A program made the translations under genes and the position numbers. A DNA stretch of 64,000 nucleotides from contig CAJTUA010000006.1 in assembly GCA_910579615.1 (NCBI GenBank), forward strand, positions 62,001-126,000, written 5' to 3'. Positions 7,832 through 17,544 of the stretch are shown piece after piece. The notes under the pieces are model-generated. The model did not search any database, was not told the origin of the DNA, and saw only the letters and a program-made list of their open reading frames with translations. How positions within the stretch are numbered: the first letter of the stretch is position 1; each line of letters starts with the position of its first letter. This stretch comes from an uncultured Lachnospiraceae bacterium (lineage in GTDB: Bacteria > Bacillota > Clostridia > Lachnospirales > Lachnospiraceae).

Positions 7832-7860
7832 ATTATATTCCCAGATTGTGAATTTGTCAA
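7832..7860 (-). promoter_or_regulatory. Consensus sigma-A promoter of the methyltransferase
   Basis: Minus-strand TTGACA (complement of 7855-7860), 17-base spacer, TATAAT (complement of 7832-7837). Both hexamers are perfect. Confidence 0.88.
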
Positions 7861-8084
7861 GTTATTCGCTGCTTTACCACAACGACCATCTCCTCCATAA
7901 GATTGATTAAGATAATCATACACGAACATGCAAAGATTGTCATCCGGTATATTGAATATAGCATATTTTTTCTCACTGGGAAGATAAAAAAACGTGCGTT
8001 TACTGTGGAAAGAAACCGGTTTTGCAGCGGTTTTATCCGGCGGCGCAAACTCCGGCACCGATTTTGTCTGCCTCCCGCAAATTC

Positions 8085-8906
8085 TCACCCTTTCCCCCGC
8101 TGCCTTACCACCTCATACATCAGAACCGACGCGGCACAGCTGACATTGAAAGAGGACGCATAAGAAGTCTGCGCCATCGGAATGGTGCAGAGCACGTCAC
8201 AGTAATCCTTGAACGATTTATTTAGCCCCATCGTCTCATTCCCCATCATCAGCATCAGCGGCGCGGTCAAATCCGTCTCCCAGACGGGCGTTTCCTTGTG
8301 CGCCGTTGTCCCGAACACGGAAAATCCCGGATATCTGCGCTTTAATTCCTCAAGATAGGCAAAGAGCTTTGCATTGTCCTCCACCCGGACGACCGGCATA
8401 TTAAAAAAAGAGCCCATCGCCGAGACGACCACATCCGGGTCGTACAAATCGACCGCATGCCCCGTAAGGATTAGCATGTCCGCGCCGAGTGCATCGCAGG
8501 AGCGTATCATCGTGCCAAGATTCCCCTTGTTGGACGGGCGGTCAAACAGGACAAGGAAGGGTGTTTCCGACAGCGGTACTTCCTCAAGAATGTCCTCGCG
8601 CATCCCAATCACCGCCATCAGTTCCGAGGTGTCCTCCTTGCCGCTTAAATCCCGCATCAGCTCCGCCGTCAGGCAATAATTTATTTCCGTCCGTTTTTTC
8701 GCAATCATATCCTTCGCCCAGTCAGAAAGGTTTGTTTTATCGTAAAGGAAGGAATGGATTTCCCAATTATTTTTTACTGCTTCGTTCAGGCTGCGCACGC
8801 CCTCCACCAAAAATTCACGGTAGCGGTAGCGCTTGTTGCGGTTTGTTTTGAGTACCTCAAATTTTTGGAACGTACTGTTTTTGCTGTATATTTTTATTTC
8901 CTGCAT
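8085..8906 (-). CDS. TrmH/SpoU family RNA methyltransferase
   Basis: A 273-residue SPOUT methyltransferase that probably 2'-O-methylates rRNA or tRNA. Motif 1 (NKGNLGTMIRSCDALGADML), motif 2 (LMLMMGNETMGL) and motif 3 (SYASSFNVSCAASVLMYEVV) are all present, forming the trefoil-knot SAM site. In motif 3 the usual SLNVS is SSFNVS. An N-terminal substrate-binding domain (RYRYREFLVEGVRSLNEAV) is the SpoU_sub_bind type. Start ATG at 8906 with GAGGAGG upstream. It has its own promoter at 8945-8974 and is probably monocistronic. The modified nucleotide cannot be named from sequence. Confidence 0.92.
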   Translation of the reverse strand: MQEIKIYSKNSTFQKFEVLKTNRNKRYRYREFLVEGVRSLNEAVKNNWEIHSFLYDKTNLSDWAKDMIAKKRTEINYCLTAELMRDLSGKEDTSELMAVIGMREDILEEVPLSETPFLVLFDRPSNKGNLGTMIRSCDALGADMLILTGHAVDLYDPDVVVSAMGSFFNMPVVRVEDNAKLFAYLEELKRRYPGFSVFGTTAHKETPVWETDLTAPLMLMMGNETMGLNKSFKDYCDVLCTIPMAQTSYASSFNVSCAASVLMYEVVRQRGKG

Positions 8907-8944
8907 GGATATTGCCTCCTCGTGTGCGGATTTTTCTTTCCGCC

Positions 8945-8974
8945 ATTATAGCGCATGGACAGGATTCGTGTCAA
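8945..8974 (-). promoter_or_regulatory. Sigma-A promoter of the TrmH-family gene
   Basis: Minus-strand TTGACA (complement of 8969-8974), 18-base spacer, TATAAT (complement of 8945-8950). Confidence 0.82.
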
Positions 8975-9118
8975 ACAAAACATAAGGGAAGGGGGTGTTT
9001 CCCTCAAAAATATGTTTTCTTCAAACCGCTTTTGTGTTATGATAGAAACGGGCAGGTTGTTTGCCCTGCAATATATTAAAAAAGATACTTTTATGCAAAG
9101 AATTATGAGGAGGTATTT

Positions 9119-10306
9119 ATGAACAAGAAAAAATTATTCACCATTTTCCTTTCCGTCTCCCTCGCCCTCCCATCCCTTGCCGGGTGCGGGGATAAGGATA
9201 CCGACACACAGGGAACACCTTCCATCACACAGGGCGCGCCGGAGGATACGAATGGGGCGCAGGGGGATAATGCCGGAGATAGCGGAGCCGACGGCGAAAC
9301 CGGGAACCCGGATGAGGATGGAAATCCTGCGGACGGCACAGGGGATGGTTCCAGCGAAGGTACCACCGCCCCTGCCATTGAAATTCAGCACACCCGCGAC
9401 CTCTCCAACCCGAACGCCTCCGAAAAGGCGCAGCTCATCTATGATTACCTGTGCAGCGTCGGCGGGCAGGGCATCATCTCCGGCGTGGAGGAATCCCCGG
9501 GTGCCGCGAGCGCAAACTCTGAAATCCAATATCTTAAGAGGGTTGCGGATAAATATCCTGCCCTGCGCGGGCTTGATTTTATCAACGATGATTTTGACGG
9601 TGTTGTCAAGCGCGCCATCTTCTGGGGAAACGACATGAAAGGGCTTGTCACCATCGGCTGGCACTGGGGCACACCGCCGGACGGCATCGGCTATGAATCA
9701 AGCAAAGGAAGCGTTGATATGGACGAGCTTCTGACCGAGGGAAGTGATTTGTACAATGCCATGATTGCGCAGATGGATGTCGCTGCCGAGTCGCTCAAGG
9801 AATTGCAGGATGCAGGTGTTGTTGTCCTCTGGCGTCCGTTCCACGAGTTTGACGGGCAGTGGTTCTGGTGGGGCAAGGGCGGCAGCGAAAAATTTATTGC
9901 GCTGTGGAGACTGATGTATGACCGCTATACAAACTACCATGGCCTGAACAATTTAATCTGGGTGCTTGGATACAGCGACCAGGTGAAAAAAGACTGGTAT
10001 CCGGGGGACGAATATGTTGATATCTGCGGTGCCGACAGCTACAAGAGCGGCACGAGGAGCGCCCTGTACAAAGTCGTTTCCGGATATGCCGCCGAAGGTA
10101 TGCCGATTCCGCTGCATGAGTGCGCGAAGATTCCGGACCCGGATAAACTGCAGGAGGAGGGCGTGAACTGGACGTGGTTCATGACATGGACAATTTCGTA
10201 TTTGAAGGAGAATACGAAGGAGGATTTGGAGGCGATTTTCCATCATGATTATGTGATTACGTTGGATGAGCTGCCGGATTTTGATGCGCTGCTTGCGGGG
10301 GAATGA
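9119..10306 (+). CDS. Secreted GH26 beta-mannanase lipoprotein
   Basis: A 395-residue glycoside hydrolase family 26 enzyme, expected to cut internal beta-1,4-mannosyl links in mannans at the cell surface. Residues 1-22 are a lipoprotein signal (KKLFTIFLSVSLALPSLAGC; lipobox LAGC). A Gly/Asp/Thr-rich linker of about 60 residues follows, then the catalytic domain. WRPFHEFDGQWFWWG carries the acid/base Glu243. PLHECAKIPDPD carries the probable nucleophile Glu334, in the PLHE variant found in many clostridial GH26 enzymes. Start ATG at 9119 with a strong GAGGAGGT. No transporter or other mannan gene adjoins it. Confidence 0.94.
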   Translation: MNKKKLFTIFLSVSLALPSLAGCGDKDTDTQGTPSITQGAPEDTNGAQGDNAGDSGADGETGNPDEDGNPADGTGDGSSEGTTAPAIEIQHTRDLSNPNASEKAQLIYDYLCSVGGQGIISGVEESPGAASANSEIQYLKRVADKYPALRGLDFINDDFDGVVKRAIFWGNDMKGLVTIGWHWGTPPDGIGYESSKGSVDMDELLTEGSDLYNAMIAQMDVAAESLKELQDAGVVVLWRPFHEFDGQWFWWGKGGSEKFIALWRLMYDRYTNYHGLNNLIWVLGYSDQVKKDWYPGDEYVDICGADSYKSGTRSALYKVVSGYAAEGMPIPLHECAKIPDPDKLQEEGVNWTWFMTWTISYLKENTKEDLEAIFHHDYVITLDELPDFDALLAGE

Positions 10307-10446
10307 GAAAAGGTATATGTCATGTTAAAGCAAAAAAATTCCCGGACGTCAAGTACGTAGGAAATGCTGCTATTATTATGGAGTTTAAAGTACATGATGC
10401 GTTTTTGGCATCGGGGAGACCGGATTGGAAGTTAGAAATTTTATAA
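10303..10446 (+). pseudogene. Small ORF, probable remnant of a PD-(D/E)XK nuclease-domain protein
   Basis: A 47-residue frame starts with the ATGA that overlaps the GH26 stop. It contains YVGNAAIIMEFKVHDA, which resembles the ExK core strand of the PD-(D/E)XK nuclease domain at the C-terminus of a large family of ATPase/nuclease-like clostridial proteins. Everything before and after that strand is missing. It may be translated by coupling to the GH26 gene but is too short to be an active nuclease. Assignment is tentative. Confidence 0.4.
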
Positions 10447-10447
10447 A

Positions 10448-10495
10448 AAGGAACTCTTGCTTTGCGGATATACATCCGCGTGGCAAGAGTTCCTT
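10448..10495. terminator. Bidirectional terminator between GH26 gene and bigA
   Basis: AAGGAACTCTTGC (10448-10460) pairs with GCAAGAGTTCCTT (10483-10495), with an inner GCGGAT/ATCCGC hairpin. A T-run follows on both strands, so it can end the GH26 transcript from the left and the bigA transcript from the right. Confidence 0.88.
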
Positions 10496-10566
10496 TTTTG
10501 GTGCTTATCCTTAACCCAAGGGGGGATTAAAGATTATTTTGGTTGATTCCGGAAAACAACGGTATC

Positions 10567-13500
10567 TTACTGTGCCACACCAACCCAAATGGATTTGTTA
10601 ATCGGAATCAAGGTCTCATAGTAGTAAGTATTGTTGCCTTCCGTATAGGTAACAATATAACGAACCTGCTTAATTGCAACGGAACTGCCCTGTACAACAA
10701 TGTCATCACTGAGGACAATTGTGTTCACCTGACCTGTTACAGCACCTGTCGAATCCTTTACATCATCAACTTTCGGTGTTCCATCCGATGCAAGCTGTAC
10801 ATATCCTACATAGATACCATTCGTAATGTTCGCCTTCGTGTTCGGACCATCATCCAACTTATTAAAGATAAATGCCGCTCTGATTGCATTAAGAACGCCG
10901 CCAACGGTCTTTACAGATGAATCAACACTGTAATTATTCCATTCCCAGGTAACAGCAGGCTGACTATCCTTAATCCGGATTACCGTTCCTGACCGATAGA
11001 TCGGTTTGCTATTTACGTCAGATGCAACATATAAGGATACCTGATAGCTTCCAACTTTCATCTTCTGGAGTAAAGTTCTTTGGCTAATCGCCGTGCCGGA
11101 AGCTGTATAGATGTTTCTTCCGACATTCTGCGTAGAAATTGCAGAACCGGATACAACATACACGTCAGCTGGTATTACCGTTTTTAAAGTGAGTTCCTTT
11201 GCGTTTGCGGATGCAAAATTACTGTTCTTAACATAGTCATTGCCCTGCTGGATCATGATAAGATTCTTTCCCTTATCTGCATCCGTAATTGTTCCATCGT
11301 ACTTCGGCTCAACGGCAAGCTTTTCAATCTTAAAGCCTTCCCTGTCTACGCTGTGTGCTGCAACTGTCGCTGTCTTATCCTGAAGTCTTCCATTTTCCCA
11401 ACTCTTATTATTCAGTAACATATCCAGTTCTGCCGGAAGGGAAAGTTTGTAGTTGCTTACGGTTGCACCATCTGTATTCTTTGCAGAAAATGCAGCGGAT
11501 GCTGTCAATGTCCTCTTTGTCAAACCATCGTTATAGGTTGCGGTACAAAGAACACGGATACTTCTGCTCTGGTTTGCCGGAAGATTCGAAGTTCCTTTGA
11601 TTTTGATTACGTAAGCACCATTCTCAATATCCACTACCGTTGTCAATTTTCCATCTACATTGCTGCCTAGCCTTACATAACCCTTCATCGTATCATTGCC
11701 GTAAACTTCACAGGTAACACTCATATTGTTTGTAAACGCATCACCCAACTGATCCACTGGTTTCATGGTCAATTTAATCTCATCGTCCACGCCCTTTGCA
11801 GGGTTATAGCTCAACTGTGTGGAATTAACCTCTGCCGTAAAACCGGTCAGCTGTCTCTTTGTCCATACCTTAACCGGGCAAACACCAATATACATACCGT
11901 CAAAGTATACATATACATTTACGATTTCATCTGTCGGCTCTTTTGCTGGGAAGAGGTTTCCGGTATACTCGTCAACAACCAGCTTATCCTCATTCGCACT
12001 GCGGAACGTAAAACCAGTATCCCAATCATTGACATACTCTTTCTTTTCTCCGCCATAATAAACCTCAGCCTTTACAAAAAGCTTTCTGCCAAGATCTTCT
12101 GCCGCGAATTCCTTATGGTCAAATACGCCCCCAGTCCAACGGTTTGCATCCTCATTGTGAACGCCCCAGGCTACGATAGAACCGCTTGCAAGCGCATGGT
12201 CACCTGCGGTAATCCTTGCCGTATTCTCTAACTTATTCCCCGGCTTTTCCTTGTTGAAATAATCCAGGAACGTTGCTTTAATATTGACAACAACCTTCTG
12301 GTCTTTCGTATAGAAATTAATATACGAATCTAATGGATTTGTGGAAACGCTATATTCCGGATGGTACTGCTCACTACCAATTTCCTCAAGCACTACACCT
12401 GCTTTCCATCCATCATAATCGGCGCAATTTGTGATAGTAACCTTCTGGCCATTTACACCGATTGCGTAAATGTTAAGCACAATATCCGTCCTGCTGCTGT
12501 CTCCGCCAAGATCCGTGCTCGTTCCCGGCGTTACAGTAATCTCTGCTGCTACATTCTTCGTTGTGGTAAATTTTACTTCCTTATCTTTGTAACGAACAAT
12601 GTAATCGGTCTCCTGCTTTAACTCATCGAACATTGTCACATCCACGATGTTCTTTGCGTTATTTCTCTGGGAAAGATTTCCGATTGTAACAGCACGCTCA
12701 CCAATCTTTTCCTTGGAAGCATTCGTTAATACTTCATAAACCTTAACGATATCTTCCTTCTCTGTTACCGCTGCCGACGCAGATGTGAAGTACTTGGAAG
12801 TTTCGTCAACCGCTGCTTTCGCCGTTGCTTCTGTATCAAAAACAATCTGGAATGCATTGTGTGCAGTCTGTTCTGCCTTCATTGCAGATTTTACGACAAC
12901 ATCATACTCCTTCTTCTCCGTCGTTGCCGGATACTCGCCTGCCTCCGCATCAAAACCCTCGGACTGTACCGCCCACACATAAAGCTTTGCAGTACCTTCG
13001 GACACACCAGTAATCTTGCCCTTGGTCTTACCTACGGTAAAGATTTCCGGGTTGGAAGACTCAAAGCGCACGCCGTCCGTGATGACATCCCTGCCGCTTG
13101 TCACGACATTGTTCTTCTCATCCTTCCTTACCGCAATCAGCTGGTACTCCTCGCCTACCGCGATGCCTTCCTCGCTTACCTTCTTTGTGCTTGCAGTGCT
13201 CAGCCCTGCCCTTGTCGCATTCTGCTTTACGGTTACAACACAGGTTTTCTCAACGGTATCCAGCCCGTCCCCCGTGAAGGTTGCAATAACGGTCGTCTTA
13301 CCAACCTTTACGGCGGTCACCTTCCCGCTGCCGTTTACCGTAGCAATATCCGGGTCTGCGGATACGAAAGTCGGCTTGTTGTAGCCGTTCTCCCTCCATC
13401 CCCAGACACTCGCATAGCGCTCGCTCTCGAAAGTGCCTGTAATGTCGCTTCCTTTGCCGTTGCCGCTGTCAAGATAGAGCAAAAGGCTCTTGTACATGCC

Positions 13501-13602
13501 CGGTTCATCGGATGCCGCAGCGGATACCGCCTTAGCCGGGAGCATGGTAACGACCATGGCAAGGGCTAACACGAAGGCGATCTTTTTGAAGATACTCTTC
13601 AT
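10567..13602 (-). CDS. Large secreted Ig-like (BIG2) surface protein, paralogue A
   Basis: A 1011-residue exported protein. The signal peptide MKSIFKKIAFVLALAMVVTM...AVSA is shared with two paralogues at 38757-41858 and 59526-62183. The N-terminal third has BIG2-type domains (SADPDIATVNGSGKVTAVKVGKTTVIATF near residue 80; SNPEIFTVGKTKGKITGVSEGTAKL near 190). The rest is a series of beta-rich repeats. No LPXTG sorting signal, SLH domain or membrane anchor is seen; the C-terminus ends NKSIWVGVAQ. A role as surface-layer or matrix protein is inference. The start is the ATG at 13602, with AAGGAGGAAG upstream. The N-terminal third resembles paralogue C and the remainder paralogue B. Confidence 0.88.
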   Translation of the reverse strand: MKSIFKKIAFVLALAMVVTMLPAKAVSAAASDEPGMYKSLLLYLDSGNGKGSDITGTFESERYASVWGWRENGYNKPTFVSADPDIATVNGSGKVTAVKVGKTTVIATFTGDGLDTVEKTCVVTVKQNATRAGLSTASTKKVSEEGIAVGEEYQLIAVRKDEKNNVVTSGRDVITDGVRFESSNPEIFTVGKTKGKITGVSEGTAKLYVWAVQSEGFDAEAGEYPATTEKKEYDVVVKSAMKAEQTAHNAFQIVFDTEATAKAAVDETSKYFTSASAAVTEKEDIVKVYEVLTNASKEKIGERAVTIGNLSQRNNAKNIVDVTMFDELKQETDYIVRYKDKEVKFTTTKNVAAEITVTPGTSTDLGGDSSRTDIVLNIYAIGVNGQKVTITNCADYDGWKAGVVLEEIGSEQYHPEYSVSTNPLDSYINFYTKDQKVVVNIKATFLDYFNKEKPGNKLENTARITAGDHALASGSIVAWGVHNEDANRWTGGVFDHKEFAAEDLGRKLFVKAEVYYGGEKKEYVNDWDTGFTFRSANEDKLVVDEYTGNLFPAKEPTDEIVNVYVYFDGMYIGVCPVKVWTKRQLTGFTAEVNSTQLSYNPAKGVDDEIKLTMKPVDQLGDAFTNNMSVTCEVYGNDTMKGYVRLGSNVDGKLTTVVDIENGAYVIKIKGTSNLPANQSRSIRVLCTATYNDGLTKRTLTASAAFSAKNTDGATVSNYKLSLPAELDMLLNNKSWENGRLQDKTATVAAHSVDREGFKIEKLAVEPKYDGTITDADKGKNLIMIQQGNDYVKNSNFASANAKELTLKTVIPADVYVVSGSAISTQNVGRNIYTASGTAISQRTLLQKMKVGSYQVSLYVASDVNSKPIYRSGTVIRIKDSQPAVTWEWNNYSVDSSVKTVGGVLNAIRAAFIFNKLDDGPNTKANITNGIYVGYVQLASDGTPKVDDVKDSTGAVTGQVNTIVLSDDIVVQGSSVAIKQVRYIVTYTEGNNTYYYETLIPINKSIWVGVAQ

Positions 13603-13720
13603 TTTTCTCTTCCTCCTTAAAATATTTTGTTTGGGTGATTTGACCAGTGGATTTGCAAGGGAAACAATTGTTTCCGGAATCCACAGCCGGAATTCCCCGG
13701 TATTGGTCAAATTTGATTTT

Positions 13721-13784
13721 GTCCGCAGAAAACTCTTGACTTCATTAAAAAATGTGGTAAAATTGCGTGTTAATAATACAATAT
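13721..13784. repeat. 64-bp conserved upstream block (copy 1)
   Basis: 60 of 64 bases are identical to 41975-42038. Each copy lies 116-118 bases upstream of the ATG of a big paralogue (bigA and bigB). On the plus strand it contains TTGACT (13736-13741), a 16-base spacer and TAAAAT (13758-13763), a promoter pointing away from bigA. On the minus strand it holds TGTATTATTAACA, which has a -10-like TATTAT. The rest of the 13603-14076 gap shows a GC hairpin at 14011-14041 (CCCGCAG/CTGCGGG) but no gene. Confidence 0.75.
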
Positions 13785-14076
13785 CAAACATAAACCGACA
13801 CGAATCTCCCTTTTTGCTCCCTTACCTTCCTTGTCCTTTTTGTTGTCCCAATCAAAAAATAAGGGGATATGCTCATTTGTGAAAGCGCAGAAAAAGCTTA
13901 TACCTTTTTTCAGAAATTTCTCTCCGAAACCACAAGAATAAAGCTGCCACTTCACGATTTTTCAACCATTAAAGCGACAGCCCCTTCGTATAACATAATT
14001 CATTTTTATACCCGCAGACATTGCAAATCCTCCTGCGGGATGCACGGGGAATGGGATTGGGAATTTACTTTCAAGC

Positions 14077-15669
14077 TCAAGTTTCCCTGCCCCCGACCAA
14101 TTCCTCATACAAATCCAGTCCAAAGCTCGTATTTTCCGGCGCGGCTTCTACCATCCGGTACGTGCGTGTACCATCTTCCCTGCGCTCCGCACGCAAAAAC
14201 ACCATTGGTTCTTCCCGTTTTGCGTACATTGCCTGAGCGAATGCCAACAGGTGCGTTACCATGCCGACCGTGACACCGCTTTCATAAAGCGCTGCCACAA
14301 GTTCCTTTGCAATCACCGAGCCTTCCTTCTCCGTTGTTGTCGCAAAGGATTCATTCAGCAGCACCAGCGAATCCCGCGTCACCTGGCGCACGATGGCATC
14401 CATCCGCCGCAGTTCCTCGTCAAGCCTCCCGGAATTCATCGACTGGTCTTCCCTTCTGGTAAAATGCGTAAAAACATTGCAGTAAAGACAGCTCTCAAAC
14501 TGCGCTGCGGGAACAAACATCCCGCACTGCATCATAATCTGTGCAATCCCAAGGCTGCGCAGGTACGTAGACTTCCCGCCCTGGTTTGCCCCTGTCACCA
14601 CAAGCAGCCGGCACCCGTGTGCGTCAAGGGCATTGCTGACCGGATGCATGCGCATCAAAATCGCCATGCTTGGTTCGTACAGCCCCACAAACCGGATGCC
14701 CGCCGCCCCATTTTCCCGCACCGTCGGAAACGCGGCCGAAAGACCGATGGACTCCATACGTTCCAGAAGCTGCACACAGCCAAGCAAAAATGCCGTGTGG
14801 AGGCGGAACGCATCAAAAAATTCCGTAAGCTCTCCAAAAAACGGCATCAGCCATGCAAGCACCGCCCGAAACGCCTCCGTCTCAAATTGTTTTGCCTCCC
14901 TAAGCACCGTCTCCTCCGTCATTGCCACGGTTCCGCTCTTTAACATCTGCCGCAAAATGCCGCCCACGCCCACTGCCTTGCGGCTTTCCTCCTGCGATGA
15001 ATCGGAATGGATTGTATGCAGCGCGATGCGCTCAAATTTCATCCCTGCCCCCACGCCAACCAGGAAAGAGCTTTTTCCCCCTTTTGTAAAAAATTCCATA
15101 TCGCCAAGAATCCCGTCAAGCCCCTTTGCAAATTCTTCTCCATAATTTTCCTCCAGGCGGATTTTTAAGTCATGCAGTCCATTCCCTTCCGGAAGGTTCT
15201 CCTCCGCCTCCAAAAGACCTTTTAATTCTTTTAACAGCCCGACAAAGCCACAGAGCAATTCGTAAGTTCCAAGGATTTCCCCGCTCCCGGCTCCTGCCCG
15301 GGCGCGCTGCTCCTTGCCGCGGATGCCTCCCTGCTCCAACAATTTTCCCGCCTTCTGCCCGATTCCATACATCTGCTTTATCAGTTCCGGATGCTCTATG
15401 GCAGTTTTTACTACCCTCTGGCGGTACCCTAACGTATCCTTGTCAAGCACCGGAATTAACATTAGCCGCTTCATTGCATCATAAATGTAAAAATCTTCCT
15501 TTTCCGCTGTTTTCAGGGAATCCCCCTTCTTCCAGACCGGTCGGCTCGCCGCCTGAAAGATTACCTTAAGGTTCAGGTCCTTGTTCAATTCGTCCTTCTG
15601 CCCATAACCTGCTCCCTGCGCAAGCTCCATATCCGGGTATAGCAGATAGGAATGTATTTTCCCACGCAT
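14077..15669 (-). CDS. MutS-like ATPase, distal member of a tandem pair
   Basis: A 530-residue protein with only the core (levers/clamp) and C-terminal ATPase domain of the MutS family. There is no N-terminal mismatch-reading domain and no Smr nuclease tail. Walker A is VTGANQGGKSTYLRSLG (near residue 360). The signature loop is SMNSGRLDEELRRMDAIV. Walker B reads LVLLNESF, with Asn in place of the usual Asp, and the His switch is VTHL. The ATG at 15669 has GGAGG seven bases upstream and lies 21 bases after the stop of the second MutS-like gene, so the two form an operon and may heterodimerise. Function is unknown; canonical mismatch repair is unlikely. Confidence 0.88.
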   Translation of the reverse strand: MRGKIHSYLLYPDMELAQGAGYGQKDELNKDLNLKVIFQAASRPVWKKGDSLKTAEKEDFYIYDAMKRLMLIPVLDKDTLGYRQRVVKTAIEHPELIKQMYGIGQKAGKLLEQGGIRGKEQRARAGAGSGEILGTYELLCGFVGLLKELKGLLEAEENLPEGNGLHDLKIRLEENYGEEFAKGLDGILGDMEFFTKGGKSSFLVGVGAGMKFERIALHTIHSDSSQEESRKAVGVGGILRQMLKSGTVAMTEETVLREAKQFETEAFRAVLAWLMPFFGELTEFFDAFRLHTAFLLGCVQLLERMESIGLSAAFPTVRENGAAGIRFVGLYEPSMAILMRMHPVSNALDAHGCRLLVVTGANQGGKSTYLRSLGIAQIMMQCGMFVPAAQFESCLYCNVFTHFTRREDQSMNSGRLDEELRRMDAIVRQVTRDSLVLLNESFATTTEKEGSVIAKELVAALYESGVTVGMVTHLLAFAQAMYAKREEPMVFLRAERREDGTRTYRMVEAAPENTSFGLDLYEELVGGRET

Positions 15670-15690
15670 ACCAAACCTCCAATATTACGT

Positions 15691-17544
15691 TTATCCGTTC
15701 CGCAAAATCCCTTCCAGGCGCTTCTTTAACTCTATGTAAGTCAGATGGTATTTTTCCACCAGGGCGTAGGCATACCCGACTCCCTGTGGTGCGCGGCGCA
15801 CAATCCGGTAGGTACGGATGTGGGAGTCCTGCTCGTCCACACATGCTGCCATACTGACAATCTGCCCCGCCCGTAAATCTTTGCCCTGATTTTCCATTTC
15901 TTTTCCGTCCGCCAGCTCCTGAATATGCGTCACATAAATGCCAAAGCATCCCTGCCTCATAAAATGTTCCATCACACGCCGTCCCATGATATATGCATCA
16001 TAGGTCGCAGCAGTCGTAAACAGCTCATTTAAAATCACAAAACTTTCCCTATGTTCCTCCCGCATCATCGGAGCAAGACGCGTCAGCTCTTCCTTTAGCT
16101 TCCCCCTCCCGGTCTCTAAGCTCTCCTCCACCGAAAAATGTGTGAGCAGCCCGGAAAAATATGGCATGTACGCGCTCGCACACGGCGCAGGAAAGCCCAT
16201 TTTTGCCAGATATACAATCTGCCCAAGGCTGCGCGCAAAGGTGGTCTTACCACCCTGGTTTGGTCCTGTCACGACAAGAAAGCGTTCCTGCCCCCCATAA
16301 GAAGCATCGTTGCAGACCACAGGCTTTTCCCTGGACATCTGTTTTAACAAAAGTGCAAGGTCGTAAGCCTGGCGCAGTTCCATCTGTCCGGATGCAGCAC
16401 AACCACCCTTCTCCCCTTTTCTGCAGGCTTCCAAATCCCCGGCAGGCGACATCCCCTTTGCCGGGCAGCTCCCATCCTTTCCAAAAACTGCATACGCCAA
16501 CGGATATCCCGTTTTCCTCACCCTGCGCATAAAAAGTTCAGCTGCCAGATATACCTGCAGCTGCTGTTCAAAAACCAATACCCATTCCTCAAGAAATCCC
16601 GGTACACGCACCTGCTCGGAAAGACCATTTTCCCGCATCTGCACCGTCAGCTCACGCCTTTTTAACGCGGAATATTTCTGCTCATATCCACGCAGCCTCG
16701 CAAAAATCTCCGGATATTTTTTCTGGCAAACGGTCAGGACAAAAAACTCCAGCTCCCCCACTTCCTTCTTCGCGCCAAACGGATTTTCTAACTGCCCGCG
16801 CATAAGACGCCCCTCCCTGGTATTTTCCGGGAAGAGGGCGCGCAGCTTATCAAAATAGTCCTCTGTTTCCCCCACCTGCGCAGGCACTACACGCATCCTG
16901 CGGTTTGAAAACTCTACCCGGAATACCATATTTTCAAATTCTTTGCAAAGTCCTGTTGTATCCCGCCGAAATGCCTGAAACTCCTCCCCTTCCATATACT
17001 TCGTGAATTTCTCCAAAAATGCGCAAAAAAGGCTGTCTGCCCTGGCTTCATCCTCTTCCTTACCGGTATCCGCCACCGCTAAAAAAACCGCGCGCCTCCC
17101 AGAAAGTGTTTTTATCAATACATCAAGTGCGCACGCATATTGCACCCCGCAGTCAAGCAAAAGCTTCTGACGGCAGATTTCCCTCTCCGCCGCCTGATAA
17201 TCTGCCGCATATCCCCTCGCCCGCTGCATGTAATCCGAAAACTCTGACAAACCGTGGAAAAGTTCCGGATCTTCAAGTGCGCGGAATACCTCCTGCCGCT
17301 TTTTTGTCACGGAAAGCTCCTCCGGCATACGGTTAAAATATTTGCGCATATCATATCCCCTGCGCTCTGCCATAATCTGTTCCGCCACCTGCTCCATGTT
17401 CAAATCCACAAAAAAATCCGGCGCAAGAACAGCCTTTTCATAAAATTCCTCCGGATATCCCAAAAGCCACAAATTTTCCTGCTCCATCGCATATAACCCC
17501 ATTCCAAAAATTTCAGTTTCTTCTGCAATTTCCGTCCGTGACAC
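15691..17544 (-). CDS. MutS-like ATPase, proximal member of a tandem pair
   Basis: Up to 617 residues. Like its downstream partner it lacks the mismatch-recognition and Smr domains. The N-terminal part (APDFFVDLNMEQVAEQIMAE) is typical of this MutS-like subfamily. Walker A is VTGPNQGGKTTFARSLG near residue 430, the signature is SLETGRGKLKEELTRLAP, Walker B is FVILNELF (Asn again) and the switch is YVTHIQEL. The frame opens with GTG at 17544, but that N-terminus overlaps a decayed nuclease gene. The family-like sequence starts at the ATG at 17502 or 17487 (MEQENLWLLGYP), so the true start may be there. A 30-residue insertion rich in Gly/Lys lies before Walker A. Confidence 0.85.
   Translation of the reverse strand: MSRTEIAEETEIFGMGLYAMEQENLWLLGYPEEFYEKAVLAPDFFVDLNMEQVAEQIMAERRGYDMRKYFNRMPEELSVTKKRQEVFRALEDPELFHGLSEFSDYMQRARGYAADYQAAEREICRQKLLLDCGVQYACALDVLIKTLSGRRAVFLAVADTGKEEDEARADSLFCAFLEKFTKYMEGEEFQAFRRDTTGLCKEFENMVFRVEFSNRRMRVVPAQVGETEDYFDKLRALFPENTREGRLMRGQLENPFGAKKEVGELEFFVLTVCQKKYPEIFARLRGYEQKYSALKRRELTVQMRENGLSEQVRVPGFLEEWVLVFEQQLQVYLAAELFMRRVRKTGYPLAYAVFGKDGSCPAKGMSPAGDLEACRKGEKGGCAASGQMELRQAYDLALLLKQMSREKPVVCNDASYGGQERFLVVTGPNQGGKTTFARSLGQIVYLAKMGFPAPCASAYMPYFSGLLTHFSVEESLETGRGKLKEELTRLAPMMREEHRESFVILNELFTTAATYDAYIMGRRVMEHFMRQGCFGIYVTHIQELADGKEMENQGKDLRAGQIVSMAACVDEQDSHIRTYRIVRRAPQGVGYAYALVEKYHLTYIELKKRLEGILRNG

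Noticed and set aside
7801..8088. A 95-codon minus-strand frame between the two methyltransferase genes
   Set aside because: It runs through the promoter and ribosome site of the downstream methyltransferase and resembles nothing known; treated as non-coding.
10567..13602. Cell-wall sorting signal or SLH anchor in the three big proteins
   Set aside because: The C-termini end in short polar sequence without LPXTG, a hydrophobic tail or SLH repeats, so the anchoring mode is left open.
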